Below, piece by piece: positions 56,994-64,000 of a DNA stretch of 64,000 nt. Source of the stretch: an uncultured Sphingomonadales bacterium (lineage in GTDB: Bacteria; Pseudomonadota; Alphaproteobacteria; Sphingomonadales; Sphingomonadaceae). Made by a program: the position numbers and the translations under genes. Where the stretch lies: NCBI GenBank assembly GCA_903832325.1, contig CAILBC010000032.1, forward strand, positions 21,423-85,422, given 5' to 3'. Below the pieces are notes generated by a model. The model saw only the letters and a program-made list of their open reading frames with translations, did no database searches and had not been told where the DNA came from. How positions within the stretch are numbered: the first letter of the stretch is position 1; each line of letters begins with the position of its first letter.

Positions 56994-57615
56994 GCCGCGC
57001 GTTCGCTGGGCCGATCCCGGTGATGCGGCCGCGGTTGCCGCGAGGATAGAGGCCGAAGTACGCCGCGAAGGGCCCAAACGGATTGCCTTTACCGGCGGAT
57101 CGACCCCGCTGAAGGTCCTGGCGTTGCTGGCAGAGCGCGAACTTGACTGGACCGGCACGACAATCGCGCTGACCGATGATCGCCGCGTGCCCGATGATCA
57201 TCCGGCATCGAATTTCGGCAGGATTTTCGCGGCGCTGGGCACCAGTGGCGCGCAATTCGAGCGGCTGGAAGAGGGCGCGCCCGTGGCGCGGTTCGATCTG
57301 GTTTGGCTGGGCATGGGCGAAGACGGGCATGTCGCGTCTCTGTTTCCCACGATGCAGGCGCTGGTTCGCCCTGGCGCCACTGTCATCGCCACCACGCCGG
57401 TGCCGCTGCCGCCCGAAGCGCCGTTTGACCGCCTGACACTCAACGAAGCGGCGCTGAAGGCAACGCGCGAAATCATTCTGGTCGTGACCGGAGCATCCAA
57501 GCGCGCGCTGATCGAGCGCGCGATTGCCGGGTCCGACGCCGTTGCGGGCGCGTGGCCCGTGTCTGTGTTCCTGCGCGGCGCTGGCCCGCAGGTGACCATT
57601 TACTGGAGCGAATGA
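56986..57615 (+). CDS. pgl: 6-phosphogluconolactonase
   Basis: Hydrolyses 6-phosphogluconolactone to 6-phosphogluconate. The 209-residue product has [48 protein letters not shown] and [21 protein letters not shown], all SOL-type lactonase signatures. The start lies inside the end of zwf and the stop overlaps the edd start (ATGATG), so the three genes are tightly coupled. Confidence 0.96.
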   Translation: MTEPRVRWADPGDAAAVAARIEAEVRREGPKRIAFTGGSTPLKVLALLAERELDWTGTTIALTDDRRVPDDHPASNFGRIFAALGTSGAQFERLEEGAPVARFDLVWLGMGEDGHVASLFPTMQALVRPGATVIATTPVPLPPEAPFDRLTLNEAALKATREIILVVTGASKRALIERAIAGSDAVAGAWPVSVFLRGAGPQVTIYWSE

Positions 57616-59435
57616 TGGCCCTTCATCCTGTTGTCGCCCGGGTTACCGACCGGATCGTCGCGCGTTCGGCGCAAACCCGCGCCGCCTACCTCGATCTGAT
57701 CGACCGCGCCCGCCACGAAGGGCTTGACCGGCCGCGGCTGTCGTGTGGCAATCTGGCGCATGGTTTTGCCGCCGCGGGTGAGGACAAGGGCACGATCCGC
57801 GCGGGCAAGGCGATGAACATCGGCATTGTCACCGCGTATAACGACATGCTGTCGGCGCATCAGCCCTATGGCCGCTATCCCGAACAGATCAAGGTGTTCG
57901 CGCGTGAAGTCGGCGCCACTGCGCAAGTTGCCGGCGGTGTCCCTGCGATGTGCGACGGGGTAACCCAAGGCCAGGCATCGATGGAGCTGTCGCTGTTCAG
58001 CCGCGACACGATTGCCATGGGCACGGCGGTCGCGCTGAGCCACGGCATGTTCGAAAGCACGCTGTTGCTGGGCATTTGTGACAAGATCGTGCCCGGTTTG
58101 CTGATCGGCGCGCTGCGCTTTGGCCATCTGCCGACGATCCTGATCCCGGCCGGGCCGATGCCGTCGGGCCTGCCCAACAAGGAAAAGGTGCGCATCCGCC
58201 AGCTCTATGCCGAAGGCAAAGTGGGGCGCGATGAACTGCTCGACAGCGAAAGCGCCAGCTATCATTCGCCCGGCACCTGCACGTTCTATGGCACGGCCAA
58301 TTCGAACCAGATGATGATGGACATGATGGGGCTGCACCTGCCGGGTGCCAGCTTTGTCACCCCCGGCACCAAGCTGCGCCAGGAATTGACCCGGGCCGCC
58401 ACGCATCGCGTCACGCAGATCGGCTGGGATGGCGATGATTACCGCCCGCTGGGGCACTGTGTGGATGAAAAGGCGATCGTGAACGCGATTGTCGGCCTGC
58501 TGGCCACCGGCGGGTCGACCAATCACGTGATCCATCTGCCGGCCATCGCGCGCGCGGCGGGCATCCAGATCGATTGGGACGACATGAATGATCTGTCGCG
58601 CGCGGTGCCGCTGATTGCCAGCGTCTATCCCAATGGCGCGGGCGATGTGAACGCCTTTGCCGCGGCCGGCGGCATGCCGTTCGTGATCCGTGAACTGATC
58701 GGGGCGGGGCTTGCCCATGCCGATATCCGCACCGTCTATGGCGCATCGCTGGCCGAAGGCGCGCAGGAGCCGGCGCTCGAAGGTGATGCCCTGGGCTGGA
58801 CACCGGCGCCCGAAGTGAGCGGTGATACCGTGATGCTGCGCCCGGTGGCCGCGCCGTTCCAGGCCGAAGGCGGGTTTGCGCTGCTGAAAGGCAATCTGGG
58901 CCGCGCGACGATCAAGATCAGCGCGGTTGATCGCGCGCGCTGGACCATCGAGGCGCCGGCGCGGGTGTTTTCCGACCAGGATGCGGTGATCCGTGCGTTC
59001 AAGGCGGGCGAGCTGGAACAGGACGTGGTGGTGGTGGTGCGGTTCCAGGGCCCGGCAGCCAATGGCATGCCCGAACTGCACAAACTGACCCCGTCGCTCG
59101 GCGTGCTGCAGGATCGCGGGTTTCGCGTCGCTCTGGTGACCGACGGGCGCATGTCTGGCGCGTCGGGCAAAGTGCCTGCGGCCATTCATGTCACTCCCGA
59201 AGCAGGGCACAACGGGCCACTGGCATTGTTGCGCGATGGCGATATTGTGCGGGTTTGTGCGGTGGCTGGCGAATTGTCGGCGCTGGTCGATCCGGCGGAA
59301 TGGGCGCAGCGCGTGCCGGCACTGGCACCGGCGGAAACGATGGGCGTGGGCCGCGAACTGTTTGCGCTGATGCGCGCGCATGCCGATCCGGCCGAACGCG
59401 GCGGATCGGCAATGTTGGCGGCGGCGGGGCTTTAG
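57615..59435 (+). CDS. edd: 6-phosphogluconate dehydratase
   Basis: Iron-sulfur dehydratase forming 2-keto-3-deoxy-6-phosphogluconate, the defining Entner-Doudoroff step. The 606-residue product shows [53 protein letters not shown]-type [45 protein letters not shown] and [22 protein letters not shown], with the cluster cysteines among them. Two ATGs are adjacent. The second, at 57615, fits homologues and GGAG spacing. The aldolase (eda) is not in the window. Confidence 0.97.
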   Translation: MALHPVVARVTDRIVARSAQTRAAYLDLIDRARHEGLDRPRLSCGNLAHGFAAAGEDKGTIRAGKAMNIGIVTAYNDMLSAHQPYGRYPEQIKVFAREVGATAQVAGGVPAMCDGVTQGQASMELSLFSRDTIAMGTAVALSHGMFESTLLLGICDKIVPGLLIGALRFGHLPTILIPAGPMPSGLPNKEKVRIRQLYAEGKVGRDELLDSESASYHSPGTCTFYGTANSNQMMMDMMGLHLPGASFVTPGTKLRQELTRAATHRVTQIGWDGDDYRPLGHCVDEKAIVNAIVGLLATGGSTNHVIHLPAIARAAGIQIDWDDMNDLSRAVPLIASVYPNGAGDVNAFAAAGGMPFVIRELIGAGLAHADIRTVYGASLAEGAQEPALEGDALGWTPAPEVSGDTVMLRPVAAPFQAEGGFALLKGNLGRATIKISAVDRARWTIEAPARVFSDQDAVIRAFKAGELEQDVVVVVRFQGPAANGMPELHKLTPSLGVLQDRGFRVALVTDGRMSGASGKVPAAIHVTPEAGHNGPLALLRDGDIVRVCAVAGELSALVDPAEWAQRVPALAPAETMGVGRELFALMRAHADPAERGGSAMLAAAGL

Positions 59436-59490
59436 GTCAAACAGGCCAAAGTCCGGCAGGAAACAGAAACGACAAGACGGGGGAATGGGG

Positions 59491-60462
59491 ATGCGGCTGG
59501 TTGCAGTGGATATCGGGGGAACCCATGCGCGCTTTGCCATTGCCGAAGTGGCGCAGGGCAAAGTGGTCGCGCTGGGTGAGGCGGTTACTCTCAAGACCGC
59601 CGAGCATGGCAGTTTTCAGCTCGCCTGGCAGGAATTCGAACGGCTGAGCGGCGGAACGCTGCCGCCCGCCGCGGCGATCGCGGTGGCAGGGCCGGTGGGC
59701 GATGACATCATCCGCTTTACCAACAACCCGTGGATCATCCGCCCGGCGCTGATTCCCGAACGGCTGGGCGCGGACAAATACGTCGTGGTAAACGATTTTG
59801 CGGCCGTCGCGCATTCCGTGGCGCAAGCGGATGATGCCCATTTCATCCATGTCTGCGGTCCGGATGAACCTTTGCCCGATGAAGGCGGCATCAGCGTGGT
59901 GGGGCCGGGCACCGGGCTTGGCGTGGCGTTGCTGCTGCGCAGCCAGGGCAGCTATCATGTTCAGCCGACCGAGGGCGGCCATATCGATTATGCCCCGCTC
60001 GATGGCATCGAAGACCAGATTCTGGCGCGTCTGCGCCGCCGCCACCGCCGCGTTTCGGTGGAGCGCGTGGTGGCGGGGCCGGGGATTGTCGATATCTACG
60101 AAACGCTCGCCGGGATCGAGGGCCGTTCGATTGCGCCGCATGATGACAAGGCGCTGTGGGCCGCCGGCACCGATGGCAGCGATCCGCTGGCTGCGGCTGC
60201 GGTCGACCGGTTCTGCCTGTCGCTGGGCAGCGTTGCGGGCGATCTGGCGCTGGCGCACGGGTCAAAGGCGCTCGTGCTGGCAGGCGGGCTGGGCTATCGC
60301 ATCCGCGACAGTCTTGTCGCCTCGGGCTTTGCCGACCGGTTCCGCACAAAGGGCCGGTTCGAAGGATTGATGGCGGCAATGCCGGTGAAGCTGATCACCC
60401 ATCCCCAGCCCGGCCTGTTCGGCGCCGCTGCGGCCTTTGCACAAGCCCATCGCGACGCCTGA
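59491..60462 (+). CDS. glk: Glucokinase
   Basis: Phosphorylates glucose, feeding zwf. The 323-residue product has the phosphate motif VAVDIGGTHARFAIAEV, PVGDDIIRFTNNPWII (glucose-binding NN.W), VNDFAAVAHSV with the catalytic Asp, and SVVGPGTGLGVALL. A GGHIDYAP segment follows. The ATG at 59491 is preceded by GGGGGA at 6 bases, and another in-frame ATG at 59485 is possible. Last gene of the ED operon. Its stop is duplicated by a 12-bp repeat. Confidence 0.95.
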   Translation: MRLVAVDIGGTHARFAIAEVAQGKVVALGEAVTLKTAEHGSFQLAWQEFERLSGGTLPPAAAIAVAGPVGDDIIRFTNNPWIIRPALIPERLGADKYVVVNDFAAVAHSVAQADDAHFIHVCGPDEPLPDEGGISVVGPGTGLGVALLLRSQGSYHVQPTEGGHIDYAPLDGIEDQILARLRRRHRRVSVERVVAGPGIVDIYETLAGIEGRSIAPHDDKALWAAGTDGSDPLAAAAVDRFCLSLGSVAGDLALAHGSKALVLAGGLGYRIRDSLVASGFADRFRTKGRFEGLMAAMPVKLITHPQPGLFGAAAAFAQAHRDA

Positions 60463-60483
60463 ACCTGCTTGTGAACCTGCTTG
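60460..60483. repeat. Exact 12-bp duplication of the glk stop codon
   Basis: TGAACCTGCTTG occurs twice in tandem (60460-60471 and 60472-60483). The first TGA is the glk stop. The second is in the same frame, giving an in-frame backup stop. Confidence 0.9.
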
Positions 60484-60545
60484 CCAAACCGCCAGAGCCA
60501 CGTTAGCCCGGTCTTAATCGAGTGATTAAAACGGGAGACGATGTC

Positions 60546-61328
60546 GTGAGCTTCGAAACCATTCGCCTGGAACGCATCGGGCCGGTTGCGAAAATCGTGC
60601 TGAACCGGCCGGAGCGGCTCAACGCCTGCCCGCCGCACATGGCGGTCGAAATTTCCGATGCGCTGGCCATGCTGGGCGATGCGCGCGCGGTGCTGCTGAC
60701 CGGGGAAGGCCGGGCATTCTGTTCGGGGGCCGATCTGGCGGTAACCGGCGGGCGCAGCATTGCCGGCGGCGCGGGCAGTTACAAGGCGCTGACCGAATCG
60801 TACAACCCGATGATCCTGAAACTGTCGCGTGTGCCGGTGCCGGTGGTTATTGCGGTCAACGGCCCGGCGGCGGGCGTGGGCTGCTCGCTCGCGCTGGCCG
60901 GGGATTTCACGCTCGCGGCCAAAAGCGCCTATTTCCTCCAGGCCTTCGTCAATATCGGGCTGGTGCCCGATGGCGGGTCAAGCTGGATCCTGCCGCGGCT
61001 GATCGGCAAGGCGCGCGCCATGCAGATGATGATGCTGGGCGAACGCGTGGGCGCCGAACAGGCCCAGGATTGGGGCATGATCTACAAGGCGGTGGATGAT
61101 GCGGCGCTGGCCGATGAGGCGCTGGCGCTGGCCATGCGGCTGGCCAACGGGCCGACCGTCGCGCTGGGCACGTTGCGCCAGAACGTGGCGCGCGCGCTCG
61201 ATGCCGATTTCGCCACTGCGCTGCTGACCGAAGCCGAAGGCCAGTCCAAAGCCGGCGACAGCGCCGACGCCGCCGAGGGCATTGCCGCCTTTCTGCAAAA
61301 GCGCAAACCCGATTTCCAGGGGAAGTGA
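60546..61328 (+). CDS. Enoyl-CoA hydratase/isomerase family protein (PaaG-like)
   Basis: A 260-residue crotonase-fold protein. The CoA-binding loop is RAFCSGADLAV, the oxyanion hole is VNGPAAGVGCSLALAGDF, and FVNIGLVPDGGSSWILPRLIG follows. The first hydratase glutamate is absent (GCSLALAGD where GGGxELAL is usual) and Asp stands in VPDGG. This is the pattern of PaaG-type isomerases rather than true hydratases. GGGAG lies 8 bases before GTG 60546. The reaction may be isomerisation in fatty-acid or aromatic catabolism. Confidence 0.87.
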   Translation: MSFETIRLERIGPVAKIVLNRPERLNACPPHMAVEISDALAMLGDARAVLLTGEGRAFCSGADLAVTGGRSIAGGAGSYKALTESYNPMILKLSRVPVPVVIAVNGPAAGVGCSLALAGDFTLAAKSAYFLQAFVNIGLVPDGGSSWILPRLIGKARAMQMMMLGERVGAEQAQDWGMIYKAVDDAALADEALALAMRLANGPTVALGTLRQNVARALDADFATALLTEAEGQSKAGDSADAAEGIAAFLQKRKPDFQGK

Positions 61329-61331
61329 ATA

Positions 61332-61353
61332 TCCTCCCCCGGATCGGGGAGGA
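61332..61353. repeat. Short relative of the 48-bp pnt repeat
   Basis: TCCTCCCCCGGATCGGGG, closing with AGGA, forms a near-perfect inverted repeat directly after the enoyl-CoA hydratase stop. It matches the TCCTCCCCGGACCGGGGAGG core of repeat B at 37798, without the flanking half. It could be a decayed copy or the minimal palindromic unit of the same family, and could act as a hairpin terminator. Confidence 0.7.
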
Positions 61354-61391
61354 CCACTTGCATCGGCCGATTTGGCGTGGTGGGATGGGCC

Positions 61392-61763
61392 ATGCATCTT
61401 GATCATGATCCCGCCGCGCCGCCGGCCGATACCATCGGCTTTGATGATTTTCTGAAAGTCGATATCCGCATTGGCACGATCATCGCGGCCGAACCCTATC
61501 CCGAAGCGCGCAAGCCCAGCCTGAAGCTGCGCATCGATTTCGGGCCCGGCATCGGTGAAAAGAAATCCAGCGCGCAGATTGCCGTGCTTTATGCGCCCGA
61601 GGATTTGATCGGCCGGCAAGTCGCGGCCGTGGTCAACTTTCCGCCGCGCCAGATCGGCAAAGTCATGTCCGAAGTGCTGACCGTGGGATTTGCCGACGAA
61701 GCCGGGCAGGTCGTGCTGTTTGCCCCCGACCGCGCGGTGCCGAACGGATCGCGCCTGTTTTAG
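61392..61763 (+). CDS. CsaA-like tRNA-binding-domain protein
   Basis: A 123-residue OB-fold protein. It has FLKVDIRIGTIIAAEPYPEARKPSLKL, FGPGIGEKKSSAQI, VVNFPPRQIGKVMSEVLTVGF and a final VLFAPDRAVPNGSRLF, the signatures of CsaA (EMAP-II/tRNA-binding domain). CsaA proteins act as secretion chaperones or bind tRNA, and the in vivo role is unclear. ATG 61392 gives about ten extra residues before the conserved domain. The TAG stop is followed after two bases by a 13-bp repeat carrying TGA twice. Confidence 0.88.
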   Translation: MHLDHDPAAPPADTIGFDDFLKVDIRIGTIIAAEPYPEARKPSLKLRIDFGPGIGEKKSSAQIAVLYAPEDLIGRQVAAVVNFPPRQIGKVMSEVLTVGFADEAGQVVLFAPDRAVPNGSRLF

Positions 61764-61765
61764 GG

Positions 61766-61791
61766 CTTGTTGAGGTTCCTTGTTGAGATTC
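61766..61791. repeat. 13-bp repeat just after the csaA-like stop
   Basis: CTTGTTGAGGTTC (61766-61778) and CTTGTTGAGATTC (61779-61791) lie in tandem two bases after the TAG stop (61761). Their TGAs at 61771 and 61784 fall in the two frames not closed by TAG, so all three plus-strand frames are stopped within 26 bases. Confidence 0.88.
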
Positions 61792-61859
61792 AATGCAAAC
61801 GCACCGCTCAAAGCGGATCGATGCTGGCAGCAATCTGTCGCTTGATCGTTTCTGAACCT

Positions 61860-62978
61860 CTAATTTGCCAATTCTGCATCCAGAAACGCCGCCACATCGC
61901 CCAGATCGACATCGCGCGCCAGAAACGTCTGGCCGATGCCGCGCATCAGCAGGAAGGGCAGGGTGCCCGCATCCATTTTCTTGTCGTGCAGCATGTGATC
62001 GGCAAGGCGCCGGCCATCACAACCGAGCCCGAGTGCAGGCAGCGATGCGGGCAGGCCGATACCGTGCAGATGGGCCGCCACACGTTCGGCATCCTGCCCG
62101 CGCATCAGCCCCTGGCGCACCGAAAACCGCGCGGCCAGCACCATGCCCAGCGCCACGCCTTCGCCATGGATCAGCCGGTCGGAAAATCCGGTTTCGGCCT
62201 CCAGCGCATGGCCAAAGGTGTGCCCCAGATTGAGCAGCGCGCGCACCCCGGTGGTTTCTTTTTCGTCGGCGGCGACAATCCGCGCCTTGGCCGCCACGCT
62301 GTGCGCAATCGCGGTGGTGCGCGCGGCCATGTCCCCGGCCAGAACTTGCGCCCCGTTGGCTTCGCACCAGGCAAAGAAATCCGGATCGTCGATCAGGCCA
62401 TATTTGACCACTTCGGCATAACCCGCACGCGCTTCACGCAGTGGCAGCGTATCGAGCGCGGCGGGATCGGCCAGGACGAGCACCGGCTGATGAAACGCGC
62501 CGACCAGATTTTTGCCCGCAGCGGTGTTGATCGCGGTTTTTCCGCCCACCGAGGAATCGACTTGCGCCAGCAGCGTCGTCGGCACCTGGATAAAGCCGCA
62601 GCCGCGCTTTACCATCGATGCGGCAAAGCCGACCAGATCGCCGATCACCCCGCCGCCCAGCGCAATCACCCGGTCGCGACGTTCGATATCGCAGGCGATC
62701 AGGAAATCGACCACTTGCGCCAGATGGGCCCAGGATTTGGTCGCTTCGCCCGGCGGCAGCACCAGCCAGCGCCCGGCCAACCCCGCTGCACCCAGCGCCG
62801 CATCAACCCGGGCCTGCCAATGCGCGGCAACATGCGCATCGGTCACGATCGGCACGACCGGCTTGCGCACGAAATCGCGCACATGCGCGCCCAGCCGATC
62901 GATCGCGCCCGCTTCGATCCGCACGTCATAGGGCGCGCCGGCGACATCGACGCGGATCGTGGTTTCGGTCAAAGCCAT
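61860..62978 (-). CDS. aroB: 3-dehydroquinate synthase
   Basis: NAD- and metal-dependent cyclisation of DAHP to 3-dehydroquinate in the shikimate pathway. The 372-residue product shows PPGEATKSWAHLAQVVDFLI, VIALGGGVIGDLVGFAASM, VPTTLLAQVDSSVGGKTAIN, REARAGYAEVVKYGLI and NLGHTFGHALE, with the metal-ligand Glu and His residues. It overlaps aroK by 10 bases, the standard aroK-aroB pair. ATG 62978 is the family start (MALTETTIRVDV). Confidence 0.97.
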   Translation of the reverse strand: MALTETTIRVDVAGAPYDVRIEAGAIDRLGAHVRDFVRKPVVPIVTDAHVAAHWQARVDAALGAAGLAGRWLVLPPGEATKSWAHLAQVVDFLIACDIERRDRVIALGGGVIGDLVGFAASMVKRGCGFIQVPTTLLAQVDSSVGGKTAINTAAGKNLVGAFHQPVLVLADPAALDTLPLREARAGYAEVVKYGLIDDPDFFAWCEANGAQVLAGDMAARTTAIAHSVAAKARIVAADEKETTGVRALLNLGHTFGHALEAETGFSDRLIHGEGVALGMVLAARFSVRQGLMRGQDAERVAAHLHGIGLPASLPALGLGCDGRRLADHMLHDKKMDAGTLPFLLMRGIGQTFLARDVDLGDVAAFLDAELAN

Positions 62979-63538
62979 GCGTCGATTGCCTTCAGGATCT
63001 TTTGCGCGGTCTGGGTGTGCGGATGGTGGCCGCTTTGCACGTGAATCTGCGCCTGGCTGTACATCGGCTGGCGATCGTCGCGCAGCCGCGTCAGGATTTC
63101 GCGCGGATTGCCCTGGCGCAGCAGCGGGCGGTTGTCCTTGCGCCCGACGCGTTCGACCAGCGTATCGATATCGCTGTCTATCCACACCGCAATCGCGCGA
63201 TCGAGTATCAGCCGGCGCGTATCGGGATCGACAAAGGCGCCGCCGCCGGTGGCCAGAATTTTGCGTGTGGCGCCATCGCCGACCAGCCGCGCGATCACCC
63301 GGCGCTCTCCCGCGCGAAAATAGGGTTCGCCGAATTGGGCAAAGATTTCGGGAATGGTCATCTGCGCGGCGCGTTCGATTTCCTCGTCCGCATCGACAAA
63401 CGGCAGCGACAGCTGGCCCGCCAGCTTTCGCCCGACCGTGGTCTTGCCCACGCCCATCATGCCCACCAGCACCACCGAACGGTCAAGCCGCGCGGCAATC
63501 CGTTGCATATCGGCGTGCGAGAGTGGTTCGTGCTCCAT
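62969..63538 (-). CDS. aroK: Shikimate kinase
   Basis: Phosphorylates shikimate with ATP. The 189-residue product has the P-loop LVGMMGVGKTTVGRKLA, FVDADEEIE (magnesium site), EPYFRAGERRVIARL and ILATGGGAFVDPDTR. An N-terminal stretch of about 20 residues precedes the core. It is divergent from a small membrane protein gene, with 110 bases between them (63539-63648) that contain CGTTACG and CGTAAC motifs 25 bases apart. Confidence 0.96.
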   Translation of the reverse strand: MEHEPLSHADMQRIAARLDRSVVLVGMMGVGKTTVGRKLAGQLSLPFVDADEEIERAAQMTIPEIFAQFGEPYFRAGERRVIARLVGDGATRKILATGGGAFVDPDTRRLILDRAIAVWIDSDIDTLVERVGRKDNRPLLRQGNPREILTRLRDDRQPMYSQAQIHVQSGHHPHTQTAQKILKAIDAWL

Positions 63539-63648
63539 TGCCGGGTTGCCTATACTTGCGCTAGAGCCAAGTGCAAGCTGCCCACGTTACGGCCGTGCCG
63601 GCCGCGCGTGGCGTAACAGCACGTGTGTGGTGAACGAAAAGGCGACAA

Positions 63649-63795
63649 GTGAAGGTTTGGCTCGCATTGGCCGCCGGCGTGGCGATCGTTCTGACGATGG
63701 CAATCGGCGCCGTGGCCTGGATCAGGGGTGGCGTGGGGCCGGCCCGCATGGTGGAGATACCGGTGCAGCTGCCATCGGCAGGGGCGGCGCATTGA
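63649..63795 (+). CDS. Small single-pass membrane protein
   Basis: A 48-residue product, MKVWLALAAGVAIVLTMAIG and onwards, with one N-terminal hydrophobic helix (residues 3-24) and a short polar tail with VGPARMVEIPVQLPSAGAAH. GTG 63649 is preceded by AAGGCGA. Its TGA overlaps the next ATG (TGATG), so it is coupled to the following exported protein gene. I do not recognise the family. It is supported by the RBS, helix and coupling. Confidence 0.6.
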   Translation: MKVWLALAAGVAIVLTMAIGAVAWIRGGVGPARMVEIPVQLPSAGAAH

Positions 63796-64000
63796 TGCGG
63801 CGCACATCGCATCTGGCGCTTGCTGTGCTGGGCCTGGCGCTGGGCGCCGGGCTGACCGGCGTGCTCGCCGCGCAGGAATCACTGCTGCCGCCGGGGTTTG
63901 ACGATCATCCCGCGCCGCGTCCACGCCCGACCGCGGCGCCGCGCCCGCCGGCCGACCGCCCCGCAGCGCCGCGCCCGGCCGCCCTGGCGCCGGCAACGGC
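63795..64000 (+). CDS. Exported Pro/Arg-rich protein, N-terminal part (runs off the window)
   Basis: 68 complete codons are visible. A signal peptide (MRRTSHLALAVLGLALGAGL, cleavage likely after VLAA) is followed by QESLLPPGFDDHPAPRPRP and a Pro/Ala/Arg-rich segment, perhaps a periplasmic linker. The rest lies beyond base 64000, so no function can be given. It starts inside the stop of the preceding small gene. Confidence 0.65.
   Translation, partial: MRRTSHLALAVLGLALGAGLTGVLAAQESLLPPGFDDHPAPRPRPTAAPRPPADRPAAPRPAALAPAT

Overview
The window is ordinary high-GC chromosomal DNA, most likely from a sphingomonad-like alphaproteobacterium (order Sphingomonadales, perhaps near Novosphingobium). The clues are a C4-pathway 5-aminolevulinate synthase (hemA), a CcrM-type GANTC methyltransferase, a zwf-pgl-edd-glk Entner-Doudoroff operon, a crtY-crtI-crtB carotenoid cluster, a split transhydrogenase (pntAA/pntAB/pntB) preceded by a tiny aa3-oxidase subunit IV, cpaF, and dispersed intergenic repeats of the kind common in these genomes. 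I see no rRNA, tRNA, CRISPR array, insertion sequence or prophage.

Layout. 0-12 kb: the start of a TonB-dependent receptor, hemA, murI, plsY-dprA-topA, a membrane glycosyltransferase-like protein, and lepB-rnc-era. 12-18.6 kb: pgi, glutathione reductase, two NAD(P)-binding oxidoreductases, and a cytochrome b561 / molybdopterin oxidoreductase pair. 18.6-23 kb: crtY-crtI-LOG-crtB. 23-26 kb: a Baeyer-Villiger-type monooxygenase convergent with a CYP153-like P450. 26-32 kb: a TPP riboswitch with thiC, a GFA-family protein, a small exported protein, dapD with a cupin gene, a HAD nucleotidase and rnhB. 32-36 kb: ccrM, folP and an NtrC-like regulator. 36-41 kb: pntAA-DUF559-pntAB-pntB, then dgt. 41-48 kb: acyl-CoA ligase, S9 peptidase, EamA transporter, cpaF. 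48-55 kb: a surface-glycan-type cluster (two GT-C-like proteins, a GT2, GtrA, two methyltransferases). 55-64 kb: zwf-pgl-edd-glk, enoyl-CoA hydratase, csaA-like, aroK-aroB, and two small exported or membrane proteins at the edge.

The most unusual signal is structural. At least nine genes end in a short (12-16 bp) tandem duplication that contains or directly follows the stop codon, so the stop triplet is repeated. Because most periods are not multiples of three, the copies put stop codons in two or all three reading frames (all three at ccrM, the NtrC-like gene, the first methyltransferase and the csaA-like gene). A second signal is a DUF559 endonuclease-like gene inserted between pntAA and pntAB, bounded by three copies of a roughly 48-bp repeat whose end supplies a GGAGG just before the next start codon. 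A third is a cluster of eight GANTC sites in 110 bp directly upstream of ccrM. The NtrC-like regulator also has GAFAGA in place of the sigma-54 contact motif GAFTGA.
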